A DNA stretch of 34,659 bases from CAZWVR01 sp964637235 (GTDB lineage: Bacteria; Bacteroidota; Bacteroidia; Bacteroidales; S143-33), in NCBI GenBank assembly GCA_964637235.1, contig CAZWVR010000018.1, forward strand, positions 1 to 34,659, given 5' to 3'. The notes under the pieces were generated by a model, which ran no database searches, had not been told where the DNA came from, and saw only the letters and a list, made by a program, of their open reading frames with translations. Of this stretch, positions 7,109 to 15,675 are shown piece after piece. A program made the position numbers and the translations under genes. The first letter of the stretch is position 1; each line of letters starts with the position of its first letter.

Positions 7109-7501
7109 ATGTTTAAGGAATTGCCACAAATTGGTATTACAGGAAAATATGAACGTATTGTGGAATATAAATACACTGCTGAGGCATTGGGCTCCGGTGG
7201 TGTAAAAGTTTTTGCTACTCCTGCTATGATAGGTCTAATGGAGCAAGCTGCATTGAATCTTATTCAGCCTTATTTAGAAGAAGGATATTCAACTGTTGGG
7301 TTAGAAGTGAATGTAAAACATATTAAAGCAACCCCAATGGGGCAAAATGTATATGCAGTGGCAAAACTTGTCAAAATTGATGATAAAAAATTAACTTTTG
7401 AGGTTGAAGCTTATGATGAGGAAGGAAAAATAGGCTTCGGCTCGCATAGACGTTATATTATAAACGTAGAAGAGTTTCTTAAAAATATTTATGGGGAATA
7501 A
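7109..7501 (+). CDS. FlK-like hotdog-fold thioesterase
   Basis: A 130-residue single hotdog domain resembling fluoroacetyl-CoA thioesterase FlK and related small acyl-CoA thioesterases. The sequence VFATPAMIGLMEQAAL carries Thr37 and Glu45, and VNVKHIKATPMGQ carries His71. The Thr-Glu-His spacing (8 and 34 residues) equals that of the FlK catalytic triad as I recall it (Thr42, Glu50, His76). The product ends with the typical strand FGSHRRYIINVEEF. It probably hydrolyses a short acyl-CoA; fluoroacetyl-CoA itself is unlikely here. It sits 12 bases behind the PLP enzyme gene and before a strong terminator, so the two form one operon, which suggests an acyl-CoA or keto-acid product of the lyase pathway as context. 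Confidence 0.83.
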   Translation: MFKELPQIGITGKYERIVEYKYTAEALGSGGVKVFATPAMIGLMEQAALNLIQPYLEEGYSTVGLEVNVKHIKATPMGQNVYAVAKLVKIDDKKLTFEVEAYDEEGKIGFGSHRRYIINVEEFLKNIYGE

Positions 7502-7509
7502 TTACATAG

Positions 7510-7539
7510 AGGGGCTGTTCGAAAGAGCAGTCCCTTTTT
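7510..7539 (+). terminator. Intrinsic terminator of the PLP enzyme/thioesterase operon
   Basis: GGGGCTGTTC (7511-7520), GAAA loop, GAGCAGTCCC (7525-7534), then TTTTT. Ten base pairs in the plus-strand RNA, two of them G-U, closed by a stable GNRA tetraloop. Confidence 0.9.
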
Positions 7540-7600
7540 GTGATATTTGCTCAAAAAATTTTGATTTAGATGTTTCATTTTGTATAATTGAAACAAAAAA

Positions 7601-8716
7601 ATGAATAAAGAAGCAAAAATATATATAGCAGGTCATACTGGCTTAGTAGGTAGTGCTATATATCGCAAATTACAAGAGAAAGGGTATAAAAATTTTCTTT
7701 TCACCCCTCATAGTGAGTATGATTTACGTAATCAGGCTGTTGTTGAGAGTTTTTTTAAACAGCATAAACCTGAATATGTTATCTTGGCTGCGGCTAAGGT
7801 TGGAGGTATTGTTGCAAATAATACATATAGAGCAGAGTTTATTTATGACAATTTGATGATTGAAGCAAATATAATTCATGCGGCATATAAATATGGTGTA
7901 AAAAAGTTGTTGTTTTTGGGTTCCTCTTGTATTTATCCTAAGTTTGCGCCCCAGCCTATAAAAGAGGAATATCTGTTGACCTCGGAATTAGAATATACTA
8001 ATGAACCTTATGCCATTGCCAAAATAGCAGGTATTAAATTGATTGAAAGTTATAATTTACAGTATGGCACAGATTTTTTGGCAGTTATGCCTACAAATTT
8101 ATATGGTAGAAATGATAATTTTGATTTAGAAAAATCACATGTTTTACCGGCTTTGATTCGTAAAATGCATTTAGCTAAATCATTGGAAAATCAAGATATT
8201 GATGCTATTAGAAAGGATTTTGATAAAAACCCCGTTGAAGGTATTGATGGTAGCGCTTCTGAAAATGTTATATTGGATATTTTACATAAGTATGGCATAA
8301 GATATAATGCTGGGGAGGTTGTTCTGTCTTTATGGGGAACAGGAAAACCTTTGCGTGAATTTCTACATGCAGATGATTTGGCTGAGGCTTGCGTTTTTCT
8401 AATGGAGAATTTATCTTTTAAAGATATTTTGAAACAAGATTTTGGTATAGAAAATCCTGAGTTTCCATATACAAAATCTGAGGTTAGAAATACTCATATC
8501 AATATTGGAGTTGGTAAGGATATCAGTATTAAAGATCTTGCAGAAATGGTAAAAGAAATTGTTGGTTTTAATGGTAAAATTGTTTGGGATACAAGTAAAC
8601 CTGATGGTACTCCTCGTAAATTGCTTGATGTGTCAAAAATACATTCTTACGGTTGGCATGCTAAAATACCTCTAAGGCAAGGTATTGAACAAGTTTATTC
8701 TGAATATATTTCTTGA
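7601..8716 (+). CDS. fcl: GDP-L-fucose synthase
   Basis: Bifunctional 3,5-epimerase/4-reductase that turns GDP-4-keto-6-deoxy-mannose into GDP-L-fucose, using NADPH, for fucosylated surface glycans. Residues 10-18 (AGHTGLVGS) form the Rossmann dinucleotide loop; GSSCIYPK holds Ser108 and Cys110; Tyr137 and Lys141 form the SDR catalytic pair (PYAIAKIAG); His180 in KSHVLPALIRK is the second acid/base position; NLYGRNDNF and the REFLHADDL segment are diagnostic. At 371 residues it is longer than the ~320-residue enterobacterial enzyme because of an insert at ~193-243. No gmd or glycan cluster lies next to it. The 43-base gap to the convergent mutA gene holds only a short palindrome (ATTTTGCAAAAT). 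Confidence 0.94.
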   Translation: MNKEAKIYIAGHTGLVGSAIYRKLQEKGYKNFLFTPHSEYDLRNQAVVESFFKQHKPEYVILAAAKVGGIVANNTYRAEFIYDNLMIEANIIHAAYKYGVKKLLFLGSSCIYPKFAPQPIKEEYLLTSELEYTNEPYAIAKIAGIKLIESYNLQYGTDFLAVMPTNLYGRNDNFDLEKSHVLPALIRKMHLAKSLENQDIDAIRKDFDKNPVEGIDGSASENVILDILHKYGIRYNAGEVVLSLWGTGKPLREFLHADDLAEACVFLMENLSFKDILKQDFGIENPEFPYTKSEVRNTHINIGVGKDISIKDLAEMVKEIVGFNGKIVWDTSKPDGTPRKLLDVSKIHSYGWHAKIPLRQGIEQVYSEYIS

Positions 8717-8759
8717 TTATTACCAAATGAACGATATTCAAGAAGTATTTTGCAAAATT

Positions 8760-10592
8760 TTATATATTCGTTAAATTTTGGAATTTTATGAGTTCATCGT
8801 ATATATTTGAATTTCTGTGGATAAAGTGTTTAATACCGATTTTTTCCAGATCCTCTCTTGTTTGGGGATTGCCGGCAATAACTATTATAGTTTTGTCTTT
8901 AAGCTTAGGATAGATTATATTTGCCATTTCAAGATATAGTTCATCATTGGCACATAATACAGTAATTTCAGATGGATTTGTTTCCCATTGATTAAGACCT
9001 TCTTCAATAGTTTGGAAGCCTATATTGTCAACAATGTGAAAACCCGCAATAGCAAAGAAATTGCTCGCAAAGTCTGCTCTGGCACGGCGCATTGCTATTT
9101 TTCCGTACGGGAATAGGAAAACTTGTGGAATCTTCTTTGCTTTTTCTGTTTTTATGCGGATTTGTTCAAATATTTCTGCAAGCCGTTTTGTTTTTAAAGC
9201 ATTGAATTTTTTATCAGGATTTTCCTGATATTCAGGAGGTATTTCTATTTTAGTTCCTTTTAGTGTTTCGTTTTTATTGGGATATTTATTTGTTCCCAGA
9301 ATAGATATTTTGCCTTTTTTTACGGCTTCAATTTCTTTATCGTTGATTTTTTTAACTTCTTGATAAATAAAGTTATTTTTTAAAGCTTTTAGGAAACCAC
9401 CTTGTTTTTGGATTTGTAAAAATATTTCCCAAGCCTTTTCAATTAATTTATATTTGACATTTTCAATATAAAAGGAACCACCTGTTGGATCTATAACTTT
9501 ATCTATGAAAGCTTCGTGTTTTAATATAAGTTGTTGATTTTTAGCTATTCTTTCTGAAAATTCATCAGGTTTACGAAATATGATATCGAAAGGTTCAACA
9601 GTTATTATATCGGCTCCAGCGATTGCGGCGGCTAATCCTTCCACAGTAGTGCGTATCATATTTACGTATGGATCATAGATTGTTTTGTTCCTTCTTGTTG
9701 TTATAGCATGAATGAAAGGGATAGCTTGCTTTTCGAGGTTTTTATCATAAGCACCAATAAATTTTCCATATAAATATCTAAAAGCAGCGAATTTTGCAAT
9801 TTCAAGTAGATATTCACTATTTACTGCGAAGTTGAAAATAAATTTTTTTATTACATCTTGTATTTTAAAGTTTTGTTCAGTTGCAAAATTTATATACTCT
9901 TCTGCAATAGCAAGAGCAAATGCGATTTGTTGTGCTGCGGAAGCTCCTGCATTAGCATATTTCTCTGTATTGATAGAAAGAGTTTTGAAGTGTTCTAAGG
10001 GAGAGTTAAGCAATAGTAATATTGAGTCTAAATCATTTAATATTTCGTTATCTATGCCAGTGAAGGCTATTTTGGTGTAAGGGTCAAAATTTATTGAGCC
10101 TTGAATAGTTTTTATATTTATGTTGTGCCTGTTTGCATATTCAGTTAATAAAGGAATAATTTTTTCAGGATTGTATAGAGCTATGAAATGAATGGGATTT
10201 TTTTCTACATTTATGTTGTTTATTAGCTTTTCAAAGTTTTCATATTCTAAATTTATTGTTTCACCGAAGTCTATACCGATACTATCTACTCCATTTGCTA
10301 TTAAATTGATAATTTTTTTATTTGTTTCGTTTGGAGAAGTAAAGTATATATTGAGCCTTATAGTCCAGTCGTTGTTATTTTTATAGCCTCTTATATAGGG
10401 AGCTTCTTTTGGTAATATATCTGTAATAGATAGATTTTCAGTATTTTCTTTTCTGTAAAAAGGTTGAAATTTTATACCATCAATAGTTGTTCGTATGAGT
10501 TTATTTAGATTATCAGTTTTAAGGTCTTTTTTTATTCTTTCAATCCATTGTTCTGTTGTTATAGGGGGAAATTCTGCAAATAAGTTTTCCAT
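8760..10592 (-). CDS. mutA: Methylmalonyl-CoA mutase small (beta) subunit
   Basis: Non-catalytic partner of the B12-dependent mutase interconverting methylmalonyl-CoA and succinyl-CoA. The 610-residue product begins ENLFAEFPPITTEQW, a small-subunit N terminus, has the TIM-barrel portion with GIDFGETI, GASAAQQIAFALAIAEEYI, YDPYVNMIRTTVEGLAAAIAGAD and DPTGGSFYIEN, and ends in a degenerate B12-binding domain (FFAIAGFHIVDNIGFQTIEEG) that lacks the cobalt-ligating DxHxxG of the large subunit. The frame opens with TTG at 10610, but the ATG at 10592 is the natural start. It follows the Ig-like lipoprotein gene by a short gap and is the last leftward gene, so mutB is not adjacent, which is unusual since mutA-mutB are normally paired. 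Confidence 0.92.
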   Translation of the reverse strand: MENLFAEFPPITTEQWIERIKKDLKTDNLNKLIRTTIDGIKFQPFYRKENTENLSITDILPKEAPYIRGYKNNNDWTIRLNIYFTSPNETNKKIINLIANGVDSIGIDFGETINLEYENFEKLINNINVEKNPIHFIALYNPEKIIPLLTEYANRHNINIKTIQGSINFDPYTKIAFTGIDNEILNDLDSILLLLNSPLEHFKTLSINTEKYANAGASAAQQIAFALAIAEEYINFATEQNFKIQDVIKKFIFNFAVNSEYLLEIAKFAAFRYLYGKFIGAYDKNLEKQAIPFIHAITTRRNKTIYDPYVNMIRTTVEGLAAAIAGADIITVEPFDIIFRKPDEFSERIAKNQQLILKHEAFIDKVIDPTGGSFYIENVKYKLIEKAWEIFLQIQKQGGFLKALKNNFIYQEVKKINDKEIEAVKKGKISILGTNKYPNKNETLKGTKIEIPPEYQENPDKKFNALKTKRLAEIFEQIRIKTEKAKKIPQVFLFPYGKIAMRRARADFASNFFAIAGFHIVDNIGFQTIEEGLNQWETNPSEITVLCANDELYLEMANIIYPKLKDKTIIVIAGNPQTREDLEKIGIKHFIHRNSNIYDELIKFQNLTNI

Positions 10593-10625
10593 AGTTTTGC
10601 TTTTTTCCAAAATTGAGAATAAAAT

Positions 10626-13316
10626 TTATTTTTTCAAAAGCGTTTTAAAATTGATAGTTATTGTATCTTCATTTTTAAAAAGTGCATTTAGGAACCATAT
10701 AGGTTCAGGTTCTGTTAATGTTTCAATATTTCCTGGTGTGTATTTTTCGTCGTTATTTTTATCAAATAGTATCTTAATTTTATAATTATTTGGCTCTATT
10801 GGGGGGAGATAGAATATAGTATCTTTTTTTGTTTTTACTGAGTATAGTTTTTTTTCGTTAAGGTCATATAGGGAAATAATAATTTGTCCAGTTTTAATTT
10901 TACTTGTATCTGCGGAATTAGTTAGTTTACCGATATTTTTTACAATTATTTTGGGTTTAATGAAATTGCTGGTATCTGTTATTTTTATAGTGAAACTGAT
11001 AGTATCATTAGTTCGTAAGAATATATCTTGAAATGCACAAGAGTCTATTTTTATTTTATAGGAGTTTTTAGGGTATAACTTGTTGAAAATAAGTATTTTA
11101 TGTGTTGGCTTTTTAATTTTTTCAATATGATATTTTAGAGGTTTTAGCAGAGTAATTTTTTTGTTTGTATCTTTTGATGAGGTAATAGTGTTAGTTTTTA
11201 CTTGTTTAGAGATATTATAGGAGATTACTTTTAAGTTTAAAGTGTCTTGATGGTAAAATGTATCTTGCATTTCATTTACTGCGTACCATTTTAGAAGTAT
11301 TTTTAAATTTTTTTGTCTTTTTATTCTGTTGTCTGTTATTAAAAGGAATAGAGTATCTTTATGATTATTTAAAAATATTGGTCTGTACCATTTTTTTCTA
11401 TGTTTTATAGAGTTTAGAATTTTTATTTTCGGAAGGGTTTGGAGGTTATCTTTGAATATAAGTTTTATTTTATTTTTTTGATATCTAAGAGCTTTTATAA
11501 GAGGATTGCCTTGGTATTTATATATTGATTTTATTGTGTCGGTTATATAAAATTTTTTATTGTTGAGGGTATAGTCATATGCTTTGATTAGGCAAATTAT
11601 TGTATCGTAAAAATTTTTTTTAAGATTTACTATTATTGAATCTTCTGTTTTTTGAATTGAATATAAGCTATCTGGTAAGTTTTTTATTTGTATATAGAAT
11701 TCATTTGTAGGATTTTTGGCTGTGAAAATAAGGTGTTTATTTTCAGTCCGTTTGAAAGAAATTTTTTGCCGTTCTACAAATACTTTGAATTGTTTTGAGA
11801 GTTTTTGAAGTTCATTAAAAAAATAAAGATTATCGTAATGTAAAGTAAAGGTTAATGTGTCTTTATGTATTAAACTGTCATTTAATAAATTAACCTCAAA
11901 ATGTTTATTGTCCTTTTTTATTAGCCGGTAGTATAAGCTGTCGTTTTGTATATTTTTAAAATCAAGTTTTATATTTTTTATTATAGGCCTTGAAAAGTTG
12001 ATTATTAATTTGTTATAGCTTACTCTTTTAACTAAAACTTTTTGTTTTTTTAAATCTATTGGGATAGTGTCAATTATTTGATAAAGTTTTATTTTATTAG
12101 TATCGATATTTTGTATAAGGCTATAAAATGTAATTGATAAGGTATCTGTTGGCAGAAGTTTTTTTGGAATTTCAATCTCTAAGTTAGAAGTATCTTTTTG
12201 CTTGTCATAGTCATAAAAAATGAGGGTATCGGTTATTTTATTATCTTTATATGGATATGAGACAAGGGCTTTAATTGTATCGGAGTTATATACCGTGCTA
12301 TCTGTTATCCATAGCACTACTGAATCGCTTTTAGGATAAAATTCTTTAATGATATTTTTTGTTGTTGGGAACAAAGTAAAATTAAGACTATTTTTATTGA
12401 TAGGTTTGGCAAAGTTTATTATTAGTTGTCCTTTTAGAATTCTTTCGTAAGATTTTATATATTGGGTATCTTGTAGTTGTTGGAATGTACGGATTTCTAT
12501 ATTTTGAGGGAGAAATTGAGTTTTTAGGGTAATAGTAATGCTATCTTGTTTTAAAGTGTCTAATAGAGTATCGTTTATTTTTATTATTGAGCCGGCAGGG
12601 AGTGTGTCAATGATTGTATCTATTTTGATTTTAGGCGTAATAGTACTATCTATGAACCCTATTATATTTTCCGGGAAGCCATCATATGTGTAATTATCGT
12701 TTAAGTCTTTGAAGGCTATTAGATAGTATTTTTGAGGTTTCAGGTATTGCAATGAAAAATTACCTGCGCTATCTGTTTTTGCACAATAATCAGGTATTTT
12801 ATTATACTGGATACCCTTTGAAGCTTCATATGCTCCTACGATAATGTCTTTTAAAGGTTTTAAAGTTTTTGCATCAATAACTTTACCGGATATTTTTAAA
12901 GAGTCTATTTTGTTATATGTTGAAAAAATAAAGCTGAAATTTTTCAGTATATTTCCTTCATTAAAATCTGCTATTGAATTTCCAAAATATAGGTAATAGG
13001 TAGTTGAATCTTTTAGTTTATCTGGAAATATTATAATTAGCTTTTTGCCCTTGATTTTAAATTTTGGTTTTTTAGATAATGGAATTGAGCTAAAAAATTG
13101 ATTGTTAATATTTTTAAGTTGAAAGAACTCGTTAAATTTTATAGTGATTTTCTTTGCAGTGTAATTTGTATCGAATTTTTTTGGAATAGTATAAATTATA
13201 TGTGGAGGTATTGTATCTCTGGGACCACCGGAAAGTTGTCCTTCTTGTGCACATTGACTCATTAAAATTTCGATTATCAAAAGTATGATTATTATGTAAA
13301 TATCTTTGCTTTTCAT
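10626..13316 (-). CDS. Large Ig-like-domain lipoprotein
   Basis: An 896-residue envelope protein. A hydrophobic segment (6-19) ends in the lipobox LMSQC (Cys22), followed by GGPRDTIPPHI, the typical opening of a Bacteroidota lipoprotein class with an SbsA-like Ig (Big_5) domain, here ~35-135 (KKITIKFNEFFQLKN, then FGNSIADFNEGN and FIFST). Residues ~140-225 look like a carboxypeptidase-regulatory-type beta domain (SGKVIDAKTLKPL; DSAGNFSLQYLKPQKYYLIAFKD). The rest is long, rich in Lys, Asn, Ile and Thr-Asp repeats, predicted beta, and ends with a second prealbumin-like piece (LPPIEPNNYKIKILFDKNNDEKYT). Function unknown; anchoring to the outer membrane is inferred. It is first of a two-gene unit with mutA, a pairing without evident functional logic. 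Confidence 0.82.
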   Translation of the reverse strand: MKSKDIYIIIILLIIEILMSQCAQEGQLSGGPRDTIPPHIIYTIPKKFDTNYTAKKITIKFNEFFQLKNINNQFFSSIPLSKKPKFKIKGKKLIIIFPDKLKDSTTYYLYFGNSIADFNEGNILKNFSFIFSTYNKIDSLKISGKVIDAKTLKPLKDIIVGAYEASKGIQYNKIPDYCAKTDSAGNFSLQYLKPQKYYLIAFKDLNDNYTYDGFPENIIGFIDSTITPKIKIDTIIDTLPAGSIIKINDTLLDTLKQDSITITLKTQFLPQNIEIRTFQQLQDTQYIKSYERILKGQLIINFAKPINKNSLNFTLFPTTKNIIKEFYPKSDSVVLWITDSTVYNSDTIKALVSYPYKDNKITDTLIFYDYDKQKDTSNLEIEIPKKLLPTDTLSITFYSLIQNIDTNKIKLYQIIDTIPIDLKKQKVLVKRVSYNKLIINFSRPIIKNIKLDFKNIQNDSLYYRLIKKDNKHFEVNLLNDSLIHKDTLTFTLHYDNLYFFNELQKLSKQFKVFVERQKISFKRTENKHLIFTAKNPTNEFYIQIKNLPDSLYSIQKTEDSIIVNLKKNFYDTIICLIKAYDYTLNNKKFYITDTIKSIYKYQGNPLIKALRYQKNKIKLIFKDNLQTLPKIKILNSIKHRKKWYRPIFLNNHKDTLFLLITDNRIKRQKNLKILLKWYAVNEMQDTFYHQDTLNLKVISYNISKQVKTNTITSSKDTNKKITLLKPLKYHIEKIKKPTHKILIFNKLYPKNSYKIKIDSCAFQDIFLRTNDTISFTIKITDTSNFIKPKIIVKNIGKLTNSADTSKIKTGQIIISLYDLNEKKLYSVKTKKDTIFYLPPIEPNNYKIKILFDKNNDEKYTPGNIETLTEPEPIWFLNALFKNEDTITINFKTLLKK

Positions 13317-13337
13317 AAAAATTTCTTACCTTAAAAA

Positions 13338-13345
13338 CAAAGGTA
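13338..13345 (-). promoter_or_regulatory. Candidate -7 box for the lipoprotein-mutA unit
   Basis: The minus strand reads TACCTTTG, an exact TAnnTTTG, 21 bases before the ATG at 13316. No -33 element at normal spacing. It lies back to back with the SDR promoter. Confidence 0.4.
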
Positions 13346-13353
13346 TAAAAAAA

Positions 13354-13385
13354 TTGGTAAAGCATATATGCTTTTTTTACTTTTG
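13354..13385 (+). promoter_or_regulatory. Bacteroidota-type promoter for the SDR gene
   Basis: TTG (13354-13356), 21-base spacer, TACTTTTG (13378-13385). Both elements fit, and the ATG follows 14 bases later at 13400. Confidence 0.58.
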
Positions 13386-13399
13386 CCAAAAAAGAGTAG

Positions 13400-14413
13400 A
13401 TGGTCTTATTAACGGGTGCTACTGGTTTTTTAGGATCTCATTTATTACTTGAATTGATATCACGAGGTAAAAAAGTAAGGGCTTTTTTGAGAGATAAGAA
13501 AAAGATAGTTAGAATTAAAGCTTTATGTAGTATTTATGGCTTTGATTTTTCGCAGGTAGAAAGGAATACAGAATGGTTTGAAGGTAATTTGACTAATTTT
13601 CAAGATATTTTTCGTTCAATTGAAGGTGTTAAAGAAGTATATCATACTGCTGCTAAGGTATCTATGCTTTCTCGTAATGAGCAAAGTTTTTGGAATGTTA
13701 ATGTAAAATCTACCGAGGTCCTTGTTAATGCTGCATTAGATAATTCTATTGAAAAATTTTGTTATATAAGCTCTATTGCTGCATTAGGAAGCTCTCCGCA
13801 AGGGGTGGTAAATGAGGAAACCTATGCTAATCCTGAGGAAAAAAAATCTTTGTACTCTAAAACCAAGTATTATGGCGAGATGGAAGTATGGAGAGGTATA
13901 GAGGAAGGTCTTAATGCAGTTATAGTTAATCCTTCATATATAATAGGTGTCTCAGCAAATTGTAAAGGAAATGGGTGCATTTTTTTTAATTTAGTCAATA
14001 AAGGTTTAAAATATTCTACTTCTGGGAAATTGGGCTTTGTTGATGTTAGAGATGTGGCATATCTTGCAGTAGAATTGATGGAACGCTCTATTTTTGGAGA
14101 GAGATTTATACTCTCAGCTCAGGATATTTCTTTTACGAATATTTTGCAATGGACTGCTCAGGCGTTAGGTAAAGATATAAATTTTAAAGAACTTTCAGCG
14201 ACTTCTGTTAAAGCTTTCTCATATTTATTTTCTTTTTTGTCCTTTTTGGGGATAATGCGTAATCCGTTAACTCCTGCTGTTATTGAGAATCTTTTTTTAC
14301 AAGAGAGTTATTCAAATAAAAAAATTTTAGGTGCATTACCGAATTTCAAATTTAGGAATATAAAAGATACAATTTTTGAGCTGGGGCAATATTTTAGGAG
14401 TATCTCCAAATAA
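13400..14413 (+). CDS. NAD(P)-dependent epimerase/dehydratase (extended SDR)
   Basis: A 337-residue extended short-chain dehydrogenase/reductase. TGATGFLGSH (5-14) is the Rossmann loop, EGNL (61-64) the adenine-side acid, YISSIAALG the Ser strand, and Tyr152/Lys156 in LYSKTKYYGE the catalytic pair. NPSYIIG after strand 6 and the DVRDVAYLAVELME segment follow the dihydroflavonol-reductase-like/NAD-epimerase pattern. The substrate cannot be predicted; members reduce or epimerise sugar nucleotides, steroids or flavonoid-like ketones. A possible membrane-associating stretch is present near 275-290 (FSYLFSFLSFLGIM). It ends ~150 bases before the response-regulator gene, which has its own promoter-like box. 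Confidence 0.86.
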   Translation: MVLLTGATGFLGSHLLLELISRGKKVRAFLRDKKKIVRIKALCSIYGFDFSQVERNTEWFEGNLTNFQDIFRSIEGVKEVYHTAAKVSMLSRNEQSFWNVNVKSTEVLVNAALDNSIEKFCYISSIAALGSSPQGVVNEETYANPEEKKSLYSKTKYYGEMEVWRGIEEGLNAVIVNPSYIIGVSANCKGNGCIFFNLVNKGLKYSTSGKLGFVDVRDVAYLAVELMERSIFGERFILSAQDISFTNILQWTAQALGKDINFKELSATSVKAFSYLFSFLSFLGIMRNPLTPAVIENLFLQESYSNKKILGALPNFKFRNIKDTIFELGQYFRSISK

Positions 14414-14526
14414 TTATATACCAGTTTTTGCTACATATTCTCTGCAATTTTTTTTAAAACGTAAAAAATATTTCTTTTTAGAGATATATTTAACTTTTTT
14501 TAATTTAAAAATTGGATTTCTTTGCT

Positions 14527-14534
14527 TAAATTTG
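14527..14534 (+). promoter_or_regulatory. Candidate -7 box for the response regulator
   Basis: TAAATTTG is an exact TAnnTTTG, 27 bases before the ATG at 14562 and downstream of the SDR stop. A TTG at 14512-14514 is too close (12 bases) to be a normal -33. Confidence 0.38.
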
Positions 14535-14561
14535 CAAAAACAAATCTTAAAAATTAAAGTT

Positions 14562-15266
14562 ATGGAAAAAGCAAAATTATTACTGGCAGAGGACGATATA
14601 AATTTAGGAAACGTCCTACAACAATACTTAATTGCCAAAGGTTTTGAAGTTGATCTTTTTACAGATGGAAATGCTGCTTATGAAGGCTTCCTCGAAGGGG
14701 ATTATGATTTGTGTATTTTGGATATTATGATGCCTGAAAAAGATGGCTATACACTTACTAAAAACATTCGTCAAGTAAATAATAAGATTCCAATTATTTT
14801 CTTGACTGCTAAGAATTTGAAAGAAGATGTTATTAAGGGATTTAAAGTCGGTGCTGATGATTATATTACTAAGCCTTTTGAAATGGAGGAATTAGTAGCT
14901 CGTATAAATGCTGTATTAAGACGAACTTCTAATCAATTTAAACGTCAGACTAAATTTAAAATTGGTAATTTCACTTTTGATGCTGTTAAACAAGAACTTA
15001 AAATTGGTGATAAGAAAATAAATCTTACTACAAAAGAAAATAATCTTTTGTATATTTTAGCGTTGAATATCAATGAATTAGTAGAAAGAAGCTATGTATT
15101 AAAACAAGTTTGGGGAGATGATTCTATTTTCAATGCTCGTAGTATGGACGTATATATTACAAAGTTGCGTAAATATTTGTCAGCAGATCCTAATGTAAAG
15201 ATTATAAATATCCATTCTCGTGGATTTAAACTTGTCGCTAATAGAGAAAATGATGACGAAGAATAA
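14562..15266 (+). CDS. OmpR/PhoB-family response regulator
   Basis: A 234-residue two-component regulator. Receiver domain (~5-120): acidic pocket Glu10-Asp11-Asp12, phosphoacceptor Asp54 in LCILDIMMPEKDG, Thr82 in IFLTAK and Lys104 in YITKPF. The C-terminal winged helix (~135-230) shows LTTKENNLLYILA, RSYVLKQVWGDD and the recognition helix ARSMDVYITKLRKYL, as in DNA-binding OmpR proteins. A longer frame from 14376 adds 62 residues that overlap the SDR gene and are not family-like; the ATG at 14562 is correct. No sensor kinase lies beside it, so it is an orphan here. In style it resembles Bacteroidota RprY-type regulators, but that is not certain. A strong terminator follows. Confidence 0.93.
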   Translation: MEKAKLLLAEDDINLGNVLQQYLIAKGFEVDLFTDGNAAYEGFLEGDYDLCILDIMMPEKDGYTLTKNIRQVNNKIPIIFLTAKNLKEDVIKGFKVGADDYITKPFEMEELVARINAVLRRTSNQFKRQTKFKIGNFTFDAVKQELKIGDKKINLTTKENNLLYILALNINELVERSYVLKQVWGDDSIFNARSMDVYITKLRKYLSADPNVKIINIHSRGFKLVANRENDDEE

Positions 15267-15290
15267 AAAAGCTATAATTGTAAATTTAGT

Positions 15291-15320
15291 AAGGGGCGTC
15301 TGAAAAGGCGCCTCTTTTTT
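15291..15320 (+). terminator. Intrinsic terminator of the response regulator gene
   Basis: AAGGGGCGTC (15291-15300), loop TGAAAA, GGCGCCTCTT (15307-15316), T-run to 15320. Ten pairs in the sense RNA including two G-U pairs. Confidence 0.88.
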
Positions 15321-15652
15321 ATTTTCTTATAATTTTTTACTTTACAATTTCTCTTGCCGTCAAACATTATCTAAATCTCTAAATATTTACAATATCCTTG
15401 ATTTTTGGAGCGCCTCTTTTTTCTTGGGAAAGAGTTTTATTTAACTTCTAACATCGCTATTTTAGACAATAAGAAATCCTTAAATCTTTGATAAAGATTG
15501 CTCTCTTTTCTATTGTTTATTTTTAGGTAATAAGAATTGCATGCTAAGTCTCTAATTTTCAATCTGTAATACTTTTCTTATTAAAAAGTATAGAGTTAGG
15601 GTTCAACTTAAATTAAAATTCTTTATAAATTAAAAAAGTTGTAATTTTAGTT
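15321..15652. other. Long A/T-rich intergenic stretch with a stray terminator arm
   Basis: About 330 bases with no credible open reading frame on either strand. It contains GCGCCTCTTTTTT at 15410-15422, a 13-base exact copy of the terminator's 3' arm (15308-15320) but without its own 5' arm, a small perfect hairpin AATCTTT/AAAGATT (~15483-15499), and ATACTTTT/AAAAGTAT (~15568-15591). This could be a relic of a lost gene or a small RNA; nothing here identifies one. Confidence 0.4.
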
Positions 15653-15660
15653 TATATTTG
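15653..15660 (+). promoter_or_regulatory. Candidate -7 box for the U32 peptidase gene
   Basis: TATATTTG is an exact TAnnTTTG, 15 bases before the ATG at 15676. It overlaps the alternative TTG start at 15658, arguing against that start. No -33 TTG at normal spacing. Confidence 0.42.
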
Positions 15661-15675
15661 TTCAAAAAAAGTATA

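Noticed and set aside
7511..7534. GTTCGAAAG within a stem, like a tRNA T-arm
   Set aside because: It is the apex of an intrinsic terminator; no acceptor, D or anticodon arms surround it.
10593..10610. TTG as start of mutA (also TTG at 4997, 15658 and 30570 for other genes)
   Set aside because: In each case a nearby in-frame ATG gives a more family-like N terminus, and at 15658 the -7 box overlaps the TTG.
15596..15615. GGGTTCAAC, like a tRNA T-loop
   Set aside because: No pairing stem around it and no other tRNA arms in the flanking bases.
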